A stretch of DNA of 49,535 nucleotides from an uncultured Aquimarina sp. (GCA_947493495.1 CANLRN010000027.1:1-49535); one strand, 5' to 3'; shown: positions 8,591 to 17,992, counted from the stretch's first letter. A program made the numbers and translations. The notes: generated by a model from the sequence alone, not told the origin.

Positions 8591-9331
8591 TTATCGAATC
8601 ACTTCAGCCTTAATAAATATATTTTCTTTGGGCCATTCGCTGCCATCTACGGGAACATTAGAGATTTTATCAGCAACGTGCATACCTTTTACTACTTTAC
8701 CGAAAATGGTGTGCTCTCCATCGAGGTGATATGCACCTTGCTTAGCAATGACAATAAAAAATTCATAGGGAGTAGAACGATTGGATGGGTTATCTACCCA
8801 TTGTTTGGATAGTGCTACTGCACCTCGATTATGCTTTACTCCTTTCATAGGCTCTTGTGGCAAGGTATACTCTCCAATTTCATAACGTCTCTGTGCCATT
8901 TGTGTGCGATCACTATTGCCGCCTTGTATCACAAATCCTTTTGCTACTCGATAAAAGAAGGTTTCATCAAAATAGTTTTCCTTAACCAGATATATAAAAT
9001 TAGCACGATGAATAGGTGTTTTTTTGTGCAATAGAATATCAATATTTCCGTAGCTAGTCTTAATGCGAACTAATGTTTCTGGATTTTTTTTACCATACTC
9101 AGTAAGAAATTCGATAACATTCTTATTCGTTAGCCTAAAAGGTTCTTTAGCAAGCGAATCCTTTTGTTTTTTTTTCTCTTTAGCAGAAGTTTTTTTTAAT
9201 GGCTTAGCAGTTTCTGATTGAGATATCTTCTTTTTTTTAGGATCAGAATTCTTATCTTCACAATCACACAAGATAAAGCAACAACAAATACTTACTAATA
9301 AAACAAAACGCTTAGATGACATTTGATACAT
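8591..9331 (-). CDS. Cyclophilin-type peptidyl-prolyl isomerase, lipoprotein
   Basis: A 246-residue protein. It starts with a signal sequence rich in Cys ending in FILCDCEDK, so a lipoprotein is likely, followed by about 50 lysine-rich residues and a cyclophilin domain from about residue 80. The motif FFYRVAKGFVIQGG matches the cyclophilin active-site strand with its catalytic Arg, and DGEHTIFGKVVKGMHVADKI the C-terminal strand. It would catalyse cis-trans isomerisation of X-Pro bonds in exported proteins. A second ATG at 9322 gives an equally good signal peptide. Its 5' end overlaps that of the divergent NUDIX gene by 16 bp. Confidence 0.9.
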   Translation of the reverse strand: MYQMSSKRFVLLVSICCCFILCDCEDKNSDPKKKKISQSETAKPLKKTSAKEKKKQKDSLAKEPFRLTNKNVIEFLTEYGKKNPETLVRIKTSYGNIDILLHKKTPIHRANFIYLVKENYFDETFFYRVAKGFVIQGGNSDRTQMAQRRYEIGEYTLPQEPMKGVKHNRGAVALSKQWVDNPSNRSTPYEFFIVIAKQGAYHLDGEHTIFGKVVKGMHVADKISNVPVDGSEWPKENIFIKAEVIR

Positions 9332-9960
9332 TTATACAATTAATCCCAAAAATAAAGAAAATGTCAGTACCAGGAGTATCTTCTCATCTTATCATGGCTC
9401 CCGATATTAGAAAAAAGGAATTGTCTAAAATTACAATCGAAGAGCAAAACCCAAGACATGCAGCTGTTATGATGCTTTTTTATCCTAGAGAAGGCATGAC
9501 AAACTTGGTATTAATCCTAAGACCACAATATGAAGGAGTACACTCTGGTCAGGTTGCCTTACCCGGTGGGAAAGTAGAAACATACGATCGTAATTATCAA
9601 GCAGCTGCCTTGCGAGAAACGAAAGAAGAGATAGGGGTCGATACAAATAAGATTACAATGCTTCAACAACTGACTAAAGTATATATACCTCCATCAAATT
9701 TTTGGGTACATCCATTTTTTGGGTATACGAAACAACGCCCCAATTTTGTACTACAACAAGAAGAAGTAGCTGCCATTATCGAAATTTCTATTACAGAATT
9801 ATTAGATGACACAAATATTATTTCTAAAAAAATAACTACTTCATACGCCAAAAATATCGAGGTACCTTCCTTTGAATTAAAAGGTTACACCGTTTGGGGA
9901 GCCACTGCTATGATGCTTAGCGAACTTAAAGTGTTTTTAAAATCAGCATTAGAAGTATGA
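9316..9960 (+). CDS. NUDIX hydrolase, CoA pyrophosphatase-like
   Basis: A 214-residue cytoplasmic enzyme. The NUDIX box begins at residue 84 (GGKVETYDRN, then ALRETKEEIGV) with the REXXEE metal-binding core intact. The preceding segment VHSGQVALPGG resembles the NuCoA signature of enzymes that split CoA into 4'-phosphopantetheine and adenosine 3',5'-bisphosphate. The length agrees with that family. The position 8 before the core Arg is Arg rather than Glu, a change also seen in CoA-type NUDIX proteins. It is the first gene of a plus-strand pair with the acyltransferase; its start lies inside the divergent cyclophilin gene. Confidence 0.87.
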   Translation: MTFDTFIQLIPKIKKMSVPGVSSHLIMAPDIRKKELSKITIEEQNPRHAAVMMLFYPREGMTNLVLILRPQYEGVHSGQVALPGGKVETYDRNYQAAALRETKEEIGVDTNKITMLQQLTKVYIPPSNFWVHPFFGYTKQRPNFVLQQEEVAAIIEISITELLDDTNIISKKITTSYAKNIEVPSFELKGYTVWGATAMMLSELKVFLKSALEV

Positions 9961-9965
9961 TTTTG

Positions 9966-9973
9966 TATATTTG
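9966..9973 (+). promoter_or_regulatory. Bacteroidota -7 promoter box before the acyltransferase gene
   Basis: TATATTTG fits the phylum consensus TAnnTTTG and lies 155 bp before the preferred start of the acyltransferase, just after the NUDIX stop codon. No clear -33 TTTG was seen at the usual distance. Confidence 0.45.
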
Positions 9974-10128
9974 AATCCTGTTTTCTTCTTAGATAAATAG
10001 AAGAATTTAACTGAAATCTTATCTATTGTTTCATCAATTGAGTTTAATATAGCATATAATTAACGACTACTCAATATTGATTTTTGCATTATAGTAAACT
10101 AATAGATGATTGTAAATTAGAATTATTT

Positions 10129-10932
10129 ATGGGATTGTTTAAGAGAAATCCTTTTGGTCATATATTGTTTGTAAAAAAATGGTTAATCCGTATTTTAGGA
10201 GGTTTGACTCATAGAAGATTTAGAGGGTTTAATGAATTGCAAATAGAAGGAAGTGAGATTTTTAATAACCTCCCTGATAATAATGTCCTCTTTGTTTCTA
10301 ATCACCAAACCTATTTTGCAGATGTTGTAGCGATGTTTCATGTATTTAATGCTAGTCTTAGTGGTCGCACAGACTCTATTAAAAATGTAGGGTATTTATG
10401 GCAACCAAAAATGAACTTATATTATGTAGCAGCAAAAGAAACGATGAAAGCAGGTTTGTTAGCTAGAATACTTGCTTATGCTGGTGCGATTACAGTAGAA
10501 CGTACCTGGAGAGAAAAAGGACAAGATATCAATCGACAGGTGAAAATGAGTGATATCACGAATATAAGAAGAGCACTAGAGGATGGATGGGTTATTACAT
10601 TTCCACAAGGTACAACCAAACCTTTTAAGCCTATACGAAAAGGTACTGCACATATCATCAAGCAATATAAACCTATTGTAATCCCCATAGTTATTGATGG
10701 ATTTAGAAGATCTTTTGACAAAAAAGGAATTCGAATTAAAAAACGAGGCATACTACAGTCTATGGTGATCAAAGAACCTCTAGATATCGATTATGAGCAA
10801 GATTCTATAGATGATATTGTAAGTAAATTAGAATTTGGAATAGAACAACATTCTTCTTTTTTAAAAGTAATCCCTCAGAAAGAATTAGATGCAGAAGAAG
10901 AATTGAATAAGAAAAGACAATGGGAGTATTAG
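10129..10932 (+). CDS. PlsC-like 1-acyl-glycerol-3-phosphate acyltransferase
   Basis: A 267-residue protein when begun at ATG 10129 (MGLFKRNPFGH). An upstream TTG at 10084 is possible but adds 15 unconserved-looking residues. The LPLAT core shows NHQTYFADV in place of the usual NHxxxxD, FPQGTTKPF in place of FPEGTR, and a conserved IPIVIDGFRRSF segment. Such enzymes transfer a fatty acyl chain to lysophosphatidic acid or related acceptors at the inner membrane. The altered motifs (five rather than four residues between His and Asp; Gln for Glu) leave the acceptor uncertain; an aminolipid acceptor is possible. Confidence 0.8.
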   Translation: MGLFKRNPFGHILFVKKWLIRILGGLTHRRFRGFNELQIEGSEIFNNLPDNNVLFVSNHQTYFADVVAMFHVFNASLSGRTDSIKNVGYLWQPKMNLYYVAAKETMKAGLLARILAYAGAITVERTWREKGQDINRQVKMSDITNIRRALEDGWVITFPQGTTKPFKPIRKGTAHIIKQYKPIVIPIVIDGFRRSFDKKGIRIKKRGILQSMVIKEPLDIDYEQDSIDDIVSKLEFGIEQHSSFLKVIPQKELDAEEELNKKRQWEY

Positions 10933-11076
10933 TCGCCCATCTATAATCATAAAACTACTTCGTTACTGCTATACAATATTTTTATTGAGGATAACATAGT
11001 AATGATTTCTTCGAAAAGAAAATAAAAAAATATTTTTTAATTACTTATTATCAGTTAGATATGTTGATTTCTTTAG

Positions 11077-11103
11077 AAATGTTAGTCTCCTAACATTTTT
11101 TTA
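11077..11103 (+). terminator. Intrinsic terminator
   Basis: A perfect 9-bp stem AAATGTTAG / CTAACATTT with a TCTC tetraloop is followed by a T run. It ends 28 bp before the -7 box of the next unit, so it insulates the protease gene from upstream transcription. Confidence 0.75.
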
Positions 11104-11130
11104 TTTAACGAATGTTTAACTTTGTTTTAT

Positions 11131-11138
11131 TATATTTG
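11131..11138 (+). promoter_or_regulatory. -7 promoter box of the M43 protease gene
   Basis: TATATTTG matches TAnnTTTG. If transcription starts about 7 bp further on, the mRNA leader is about 325 nt. The paralog has an equivalent box (TACTTTTG) at 15444-15451 with nearly the same distance to its start codon. Confidence 0.6.
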
Positions 11139-11208
11139 CTACATCACGCAAGACAAGATTTTAACATTACATATTGTATTGTATTAACATAATTAAATAA
11201 CTCAAAAC

Positions 11209-11471
11209 ATGCAAACATCTACTATCTTTAAAATTTTAAGTATTCTTATTTAGCAAATTTGTAACAAATTTTAAAGGTCTTTATCTCGTGTTGTCTTTTG
11301 TTTGACATATTCTTTTTATGTTAGAAAAGATAACAATGTATAGCAAATTTATAATATAGACCATTTATATAATTACTTAACGCATTAAGGTCTTCTTTAA
11401 TATGAGATAATGACAACTCATCACAGTTTTACTTACAACACAAATCGCAAATTAATTTTAAAACTCACTCT
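11209..11471 (+). promoter_or_regulatory. Long conserved 5' leader with a short upstream ORF
   Basis: The leader holds a mini-ORF at 11209-11253 (MQTSTIFKILSILI) and, about 20 nt after its stop, a block AAAGGTCTTTATCTCGTGTTG at 11273-11293. Both recur in the leader of the downstream paralog (mini-ORF 15531-15569, block 15602-15622) at similar spacing, although the sequences between them have diverged. The conservation pattern suggests a cis-acting RNA or an attenuating leader peptide; no known riboswitch class was recognised. Confidence 0.45.
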
Positions 11472-14400
11472 ATGAAATTTATTTTCCGCACTTATCAGAA
11501 ATTAGCTCTATGGCTTTTATTCATTCCGTGCTTAACCCTAACAGCGCAGACAACGTCTATACCTATAGACAATCAAGAACTTATTGATCAAATGTATGCT
11601 GATGCTACAGGTCCGGATGGCATTGTTAGATGTGCCACAACTCCAATGGATATGATGTATCGAAGTAAGAATTACGAGCAGGACAAAAATCTTTTTGAAA
11701 ATTATATGAAAAATGAGGTGCAGGCATTATCTGGTGTACAGAAAAAAATGGCTACAGTATATGAAATACCTGTGATTTTTCATATTATCCATAATGGAGA
11801 AGCAATAGGTGATGGGGATAACTTACCTTTAGAATTGATTCAGGCACAACTAGAACAATTAAATAATGATTTCAGGAAAATTGCAGGTACCACAGGAGAT
11901 GGTGGCGGTGTTGATACTGAGATCCAATTTAGTTTTGCTTTATTGGATGAAGATGGAAATTTACTTCCTGAAACGGGTGTTAATCGAATAGATCGCAGGA
12001 CTATACCAGGACTTGGTAATCCACCTTTTACAGAAATTACTTACGATAACGTTATTAAGCCTAATACGCAGTTTGACCCTAATCAATACTTGAATATCTG
12101 GGTAGGAGCGCTAAGGTTTAGTCGAGGAGGAAGACTTCTAGGTTTTGCGCAATTTCCAGAAGCACCAGGGTTACCTGGAATAGGTACAGGAAATGGCGCT
12201 GCTAATACAGATGGAGTTGTTGTCATTAGTTCATCAGTTGGAGGTAGTACATTACCAAATCCATCACCTATTACTACAGCATTTGACGAAGGCCGTACAT
12301 TAACTCACGAAATAGGACATTGGTTGGGTTTAAGGCACACAGGAGGAGATGGAGATTGTACGGTAGATGATTTTTGTTCAGATACTCCATTGGCAAACAT
12401 GAATCAATTTGTTTGCGACCCTAATCCAGACTCTTGTCCCGAACCAGGTAATGACCCTGTCGAAAATTATATGAATTTCACACCTGATGATTGTATGGAG
12501 CGATACACATCTTGTCAACGAAATCGAATGCGTATTGTATTAGGAGAGACTGGAAATGGATCTCCTAGAAGAGAGATACTTTTATCCTCGGAAGTAGATA
12601 TCATTACTCAAGGATTTGAAATGGTTGCTTTCACGCCCGAAAACGATATTTGTATCCCTAATGATCTTACCATTGATTTTAGAGTAGAAATTGCAGATAA
12701 CTTTAATGAAGGGATCAATATGTCCGTCGGAAACCTGCCTACAGGACTTTCTGCTTCTTTTTCTCAGAATCCAATCACTAGTAGTGGTCTATATACGGTT
12801 ACTATTAGTGGTACCTCTAATATTCCGCCAACACAATTTACTATGGATATTATTGGAAATGCCAGTACTTCTTCATTTACCAATACAACAAGCGTAATAT
12901 TACAGGTTAATGATATTATTACTAATCAACCTTCTTTAGTATTCCCTGCTAATAATACAAGAGATCAATCCAGAGCTTTAAACTTTAATTGGGGTGCATT
13001 ATCAGATGCCTTGTTTTATGAAATTCAAATTGCTACAGATGCCAATTTTTCATCTGTGGTTCAATCTCAAAGTAATATTATAGGTACGGCCTACAACTCG
13101 ACAGTTTTAGCTGCTAGTACTAATTTTTTCTGGAGAGTAAGAGGAGGTAATGATTGCGGATCAGAAGGCCCTTGGTCTAGTACATTTTCTTTTACTACAG
13201 AAGCCCCAACTTCTGAAACCGGTACTTGTTTGACTCCAATAATGATAGAATGTGGTATGAGTTTGGTGGGTAACTTAATTGACGGAGAAAATAATATAGA
13301 ATCTTACGGGCGAGGTAATAATGGACTAACAGGTGTAGAGCAGATATATGCCATTCAGGTATCAGAACCTTCTATGGTAGAATTTTCATTGACGAATCAA
13401 ACAGCAGATGGGAATTTAATCATTTTCTCAGATTGTATTGATACAGCAGCATTAAGTACAGGTTTATTCCTATCTGGTACAAGAGATGAAACTGCTTTTT
13501 CTACTTTGGACTCCGATAATATATATTATATTGCTGTAGAAGCAGATGATGATACAATACTAGAAGGAGAATATACGCTTACCGTTAGGTGCACTCCTTT
13601 ATGTAGTAGCCCAAGTGGTCTGGTAGAAACTTTCGAAAATGGAGAGCCAGCAGATTGGCAGTTCAGTGTTTCCGGTACTGGAGATTCTGGTCAAAGAAGA
13701 TGGCGTTTTGACCGTAGTATTTTTGGGGTAGGTATCGATAATGCAGGTAGCGGTAGCTGGGCAAGCTTTGATGATTTTGCTCTGGGAGATAATTTTAGAA
13801 ATAATGTAGCCACCGCTATATCACCAGTAGTAGATCTTTCAGGACACGAGAATATACGATTATTCTTTGATTATGGATTTGATGAAACAGTTCTAGTTAG
13901 AGGTGATCAAACGCGTCTTTCGATTACAGATGGAGTTCAAACCTATTATTGGCGAGGTGATGCTAATGTTTGGACGACAACCCTAACTCCTTGGTTAGAT
14001 GATGATGATAATCAGATTCTTATTACCTCCGATGCTATATTTAATCAGCTAATTCCCGAAGGGCTTGATGAGAGCAACCTTTCTGTAACCATAGTATATG
14101 ATGATGGTGGGGGTACTAGATCAGGCTGGGGATTCGGGTTTGATAATTTTTCGCTTTGTGGGGATCCTGTAAACCCTCCAGGTGATACAGACCCAATTGT
14201 TGAATTTGTTACTCCTACAGAACAAGAAGAACTAGTTGAAGGAGATGATTTGCCTGTAGTAGTAACCGTTACCGACGATGGTAGTATAGCTAATGTAGAG
14301 TTATTTTTGAATGACATATTGGTGAGAAGAGAAAATTTTGCTCCTTATGAGTGGGCAGCACCTGGTCAGCCAGATGATATCCTAAGAAATGTAATAGCGG

Positions 14401-15233
14401 GAGTATACACATTGCGTGTTGTTGCTACAGATAATGAAGGCAATACAGGAGAAGCTGAAATCACTTTGATTGTAGAGCCTAATACCACAGTTGTAGAAGG
14501 TAATTTTGATTTTGGTAATAATTCATCTCCATTAGAAGATGGGTTTACTCGAGTTACCCCAAGAACCACTACCGGAGCTTTTAGATGGACAAATTCTAAC
14601 GGATTACTAGCTAGAAATAGAACTGGATCAGGAGCTGTTTCTGATCTTAATAGAGATTTTATTTTTGCAAGAGCTGCTAGAACTTTTGAAGTAGATGTTC
14701 CTAATGGTAATTATCAGGTAACGGTTACTTTTGGCGATCTTAGATTTGCTCACGATAATCAACAGGTTAGTGCAGAAAACGGGCAAGTTGTTATAGAAAA
14801 TGTAGATACAGGAGCAGGACAGTTCGAGTCTCGTTCTTTTTCGGTAGCAGTATCTGATGGTGCATTAAGTTTAGAGTTTTCGGATCAAGGAGGTTCTAAT
14901 CCTGATTGGACAGTAACTAGCGTAAGTTATACAGGCGGGGCATCACTATCTAGAGTAGCCACAGAGATAGAAGACATAAAAACGCCAAGTTTAGACAATA
15001 TGATTGTAGGTCCTAACCCTGTAAATGATGTATTGTTTATCAATAGAGTACCCAAAGGAGAGTATACGATATTCGTATATGGACTACAGGGAGCAGAAGT
15101 AATGCGTCAAAAAACGGGTATCCAAAACGGTCAATACGAATTGCGTATGTCATCTTTAGAATCTGGACTTTACATTGTTCGGATTTCTAATGAAGCATCT
15201 ACAGTATTTAGAAAAATATTAGTGAATAAGTAA
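11472..15233 (+). CDS. T9SS-exported M43-family metalloprotease, multidomain
   Basis: A 1253-residue secreted protein. Order of parts: signal peptide (1-26, ending LTAQ); propeptide; M43 (pappalysin/cytophagalysin-like) protease with zinc site HEIGHWLGLRH (His279, Glu280, His283, His289) and Met-turn NYMNF; a fibronectin-III-like domain (about 490-580); a pre-peptidase-like beta domain from Cys586; a jelly-roll/MAM-like domain (about 710-900); a bacterial Ig-like domain (about 905-1005); a beta-sandwich possibly binding carbohydrate (about 1010-1150); and a type A sorting domain (VGPNPVNDVLFI to the end) that directs T9SS export and surface attachment. It probably digests external proteins. 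It has its own promoter and terminator. Residues 586-1253 are duplicated in the next gene. Confidence 0.9.
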   Translation: MKFIFRTYQKLALWLLFIPCLTLTAQTTSIPIDNQELIDQMYADATGPDGIVRCATTPMDMMYRSKNYEQDKNLFENYMKNEVQALSGVQKKMATVYEIPVIFHIIHNGEAIGDGDNLPLELIQAQLEQLNNDFRKIAGTTGDGGGVDTEIQFSFALLDEDGNLLPETGVNRIDRRTIPGLGNPPFTEITYDNVIKPNTQFDPNQYLNIWVGALRFSRGGRLLGFAQFPEAPGLPGIGTGNGAANTDGVVVISSSVGGSTLPNPSPITTAFDEGRTLTHEIGHWLGLRHTGGDGDCTVDDFCSDTPLANMNQFVCDPNPDSCPEPGNDPVENYMNFTPDDCMERYTSCQRNRMRIVLGETGNGSPRREILLSSEVDIITQGFEMVAFTPENDICIPNDLTIDFRVEIADNFNEGINMSVGNLPTGLSASFSQNPITSSGLYTVTISGTSNIPPTQFTMDIIGNASTSSFTNTTSVILQVNDIITNQPSLVFPANNTRDQSRALNFNWGALSDALFYEIQIATDANFSSVVQSQSNIIGTAYNSTVLAASTNFFWRVRGGNDCGSEGPWSSTFSFTTEAPTSETGTCLTPIMIECGMSLVGNLIDGENNIESYGRGNNGLTGVEQIYAIQVSEPSMVEFSLTNQTADGNLIIFSDCIDTAALSTGLFLSGTRDETAFSTLDSDNIYYIAVEADDDTILEGEYTLTVRCTPLCSSPSGLVETFENGEPADWQFSVSGTGDSGQRRWRFDRSIFGVGIDNAGSGSWASFDDFALGDNFRNNVATAISPVVDLSGHENIRLFFDYGFDETVLVRGDQTRLSITDGVQTYYWRGDANVWTTTLTPWLDDDDNQILITSDAIFNQLIPEGLDESNLSVTIVYDDGGGTRSGWGFGFDNFSLCGDPVNPPGDTDPIVEFVTPTEQEELVEGDDLPVVVTVTDDGSIANVELFLNDILVRRENFAPYEWAAPGQPDDILRNVIAGVYTLRVVATDNEGNTGEAEITLIVEPNTTVVEGNFDFGNNSSPLEDGFTRVTPRTTTGAFRWTNSNGLLARNRTGSGAVSDLNRDFIFARAARTFEVDVPNGNYQVTVTFGDLRFAHDNQQVSAENGQVVIENVDTGAGQFESRSFSVAVSDGALSLEFSDQGGSNPDWTVTSVSYTGGASLSRVATEIEDIKTPSLDNMIVGPNPVNDVLFINRVPKGEYTIFVYGLQGAEVMRQKTGIQNGQYELRMSSLESGLYIVRISNEASTVFRKILVNK

Positions 15234-15299
15234 GTGTCGTTATCTTGTTATATCCTAGTATAGGATACACCTGATACGTACATAAAATGATATTGAGAA

Positions 15300-15328
15300 A
15301 GGCGCTTAACCTAGTTGAGCGCCTTTTT
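15300..15328 (+). terminator. Intrinsic terminator of the M43 protease gene
   Basis: An 11-bp stem AGGCGCTTAAC / GTTGAGCGCCT (one G-U pair) with a CTA loop is followed by five T. It lies 67 bp after the stop codon. Confidence 0.88.
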
Positions 15329-15443
15329 ATTTAATGCATTGATCACAAAATGAATAATATATTACTAGTTTTTTGTTGTACCAAAGAAGGTTAAAGAAAA
15401 AATAAAAAACCAAAAGCATAATTTAGTTTTAACTTTATTTTGC

Positions 15444-15451
15444 TACTTTTG
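15444..15451 (+). promoter_or_regulatory. -7 promoter box of the protease-less paralog
   Basis: TACTTTTG fits TAnnTTTG, in a context (TTAACTTTATTTTGC just before it) similar to that of the first paralog's promoter. Confidence 0.55.
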
Positions 15452-15530
15452 TTTTAGTAAAAGTAGGGTTTATTATGTATAAAAATCTTGCTCTGAAATT
15501 AACGTAACTTAAAATCTTAAAACCAAAAAC

Positions 15531-15799
15531 ATGCAATTATCTTCAAGACTCTTAGTACTTAAAATTTAGTATTCTTATTTTACAAGTATGCTATAAAGAT
15601 TAAAGATCTCTATTTCGTGTTGCCTCTGCTTTACTAGTATTTTTACGTATGACATCTATTAATGTTCAGTCTTTCTGTACGGGATACTTATTTAATATAC
15701 TTATATATGTATGAACCATTAAAGATGAGGGAATAGGAACGTAAAGAAATCTTTATTTCACAAAACAAAAATTAAAATTTTAATCTTAAAACCTATGTT
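15531..15799 (+). promoter_or_regulatory. Long conserved 5' leader, second copy
   Basis: Counterpart of the leader at 11209-11471. The mini-ORF 15531-15569 reads MQLSSRLLVLKI; the block AAAGATCTCTATTTCGTGTTG lies at 15602-15622. DNA such as GTATTCTTATTT just upstream of the block is also shared, while the peptide sequence beyond MQ is not well kept, so the RNA rather than the peptide may be the conserved entity. Confidence 0.45.
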
Positions 15800-17992
15800 A
15801 TGAAATTTATTTTTCACACTTTTTACAAATTAACCTTATGTTTTTTCATTTTTTCATGTTTAACCTTAGAAGCGCAAATAAAATCTACACCTCAAGAAAA
15901 TCAAGAACGTATTCATCAAATCAATGCGAATATGACAGTTGATACCGAGAGTGCTGCATTATCCAATAAAACGAGTAATTTAGAAGCTCGAACAGGTAAC
16001 TGTTCAGATCCAATAATGATAGAGTGTGGTATGAGCTTGGTGGGTAACTTAAGAGATGGAGAAAATAACATAAATTCCTATGGGCGTGGTAATTCCAATC
16101 TGAATGGAATAGAAATAATATATGCAATTCAAGTTTCAGAACCATCATTCGTGGAGTTCAACTTAACTAATTTAACAGCAGATGCAAATATGGTTATTTT
16201 TACTGCATGTGATAATACAAATGCGATTCAAACAGGGTTGTTTAGACGAGGTACAGCACCTGAACGAGCAGTAGTGAACTTGGATAATCAAAATCTATAT
16301 TATATCGCTATTGAAGCAGCTAATGAGACTGTACTAGAAGGACAGTTTACTTTATCGGCTAGCTGTACTCCTTTTTGTGCTAGTCCTAATGGTTTAGTAG
16401 AAACCTTTGAAAATGGTAATCCAGTAGGTTGGCAGTTTAACGTGTCTGGATCAGGTAACCCCTCATGGCGTTTTGGTGATGAAACTTTTGGAGTAGGAAT
16501 AGATAACGCTGGTAGTGGAAGCTGGGCAAGTTTTGATGATTTTGCTTTAGGAGATGGTACAACTAATAATATTGCTACAGCAGTATCTCCAGTTGTCAAT
16601 CTTTCGGGACACGAAAATGTTAGATTATTTTTTGACTATGGTTTTGACGAGACTATTTTAGTGAGAGGAGATCAGACACGTCTTTCTATCACAGATGGAA
16701 TACTAACGTATTATTGGAGAGAAGATATCCTAGATTGGACAACTCAATTATCTCCATGGTTGGATGATGATGACTCCCAAATTCTTTTTACAGCGGATGC
16801 CATGTTTAATCAACAGATACCAGAAGATTTAGATATTAGCAGACTTTCTGTAACTATAGAGTACGATGATGGTGGTAGCTCAACAAGATCAGGATGGGGG
16901 TTTGGATTTGATAATTTTGTGCTTTGTGGAGATTTGATAGTAACTCCAACTAATCCAATTGTAGAATTCGTTATTCCTACTGGAAGAGAAGAATTGCAAG
17001 AAGGAGATGATTTACCTGTAGTTGTAACTGCTACTGATAATGTAAGTATAGCTAACGTAGAGTTATTTTTGAACGATACTTTCGTAAGAAGAGAAAACTT
17101 TGCTCCTTATGAGTGGGCTGCACAAGGACAAGCAGACGATATTCTTAGAAATTTAGTAACTGGAACTTATACCCTTAGAGCTGTTGCAACAGATAATGAA
17201 GGAAATACAGGAGAGAATACATTTACAGTATTCGTAGAAGCAAATACGAATAATGAAAGAGGTAGTTTTGATTTTGGAACTAGTACTTCTCCCCTCGAAG
17301 ATGGTTTCACTCGTGTACATCCAACAATTGCTCCAGAAACCTTTAGATGGTTAGATAATAGTGGATTAAATAGTAGGAATAGATCGACCGGAGCATCTGT
17401 TTCAGATCTAAATAGAGACTTTATTTTTTCGAGATTACCTAGAACTATTGAAGTTGATGTACCCAATGGAGACTATGATGTAACGGTTACTTTTGGGGAT
17501 CTTGCTTTTGGGCATGACAATCAGCAAGTGAGTGCAGAAGATGGACAGGTAATTGAGGGAGACGTAGATACTAATGCAGGTCAATTCGTAGATCGTTCTT
17601 TTGAGGTAACCGTATCTGATGGTAGTTTGAGTCTTGAATTTTCTGATCAAGGAGGATCCAATCCTGATTGGACAGTTACTGGGTTTACCTTTAGACAAAC
17701 TTCTTTATCTAATGTAAGAGCATTAAAACTTGCTGACACAAATTATACAAAACAAGAAAATATAAGTGTAGGTCCTAATCCCGTGAAAGATGTATTATTT
17801 ATTGATGGATTACCTAATGGAATATACGACTTGATGGTATACTCTTTACAAGGAAGTAGAGTAATGCGTCAAAAAATAGATGTGCAACAAAATCAACAGG
17901 TATTAAATTTACCATTTTTAAATACAGGACTGTATATAGTTCGTATTTCTAATGGAGAATTTACGATCAATAAAAAGATAATAAGGCAGTAG
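15800..17992 (+). CDS. T9SS-exported multidomain protein, protease-less paralog
   Basis: A 730-residue secreted protein, paralog of the preceding gene. The signal peptide is closely similar (MKFIFHTFYKLTL...), then after about 40 unique residues the sequence from Cys68 to the end aligns collinearly with residues 586-1253 of the M43 protease: pre-peptidase-like domain, jelly-roll domain, Ig-like domain, beta-sandwich, and sorting domain VGPNPVKDVLFIDG. The protease and fibronectin parts (over 500 residues) are absent, with no remnant. It is probably a non-enzymatic surface adhesin or substrate-binding protein that may compete or cooperate with the protease. Tandem duplication including promoter and leader is evident. 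Confidence 0.85.
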   Translation: MKFIFHTFYKLTLCFFIFSCLTLEAQIKSTPQENQERIHQINANMTVDTESAALSNKTSNLEARTGNCSDPIMIECGMSLVGNLRDGENNINSYGRGNSNLNGIEIIYAIQVSEPSFVEFNLTNLTADANMVIFTACDNTNAIQTGLFRRGTAPERAVVNLDNQNLYYIAIEAANETVLEGQFTLSASCTPFCASPNGLVETFENGNPVGWQFNVSGSGNPSWRFGDETFGVGIDNAGSGSWASFDDFALGDGTTNNIATAVSPVVNLSGHENVRLFFDYGFDETILVRGDQTRLSITDGILTYYWREDILDWTTQLSPWLDDDDSQILFTADAMFNQQIPEDLDISRLSVTIEYDDGGSSTRSGWGFGFDNFVLCGDLIVTPTNPIVEFVIPTGREELQEGDDLPVVVTATDNVSIANVELFLNDTFVRRENFAPYEWAAQGQADDILRNLVTGTYTLRAVATDNEGNTGENTFTVFVEANTNNERGSFDFGTSTSPLEDGFTRVHPTIAPETFRWLDNSGLNSRNRSTGASVSDLNRDFIFSRLPRTIEVDVPNGDYDVTVTFGDLAFGHDNQQVSAEDGQVIEGDVDTNAGQFVDRSFEVTVSDGSLSLEFSDQGGSNPDWTVTGFTFRQTSLSNVRALKLADTNYTKQENISVGPNPVKDVLFIDGLPNGIYDLMVYSLQGSRVMRQKIDVQQNQQVLNLPFLNTGLYIVRISNGEFTINKKIIRQ

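Noticed and set aside
14045..14569. Two minus-strand frames rich in Ser, Thr and Pro inside the M43 protease gene
   Set aside because: Typical antisense shadows of an Asp/Gly/Thr-rich secreted protein; no start context or domain.
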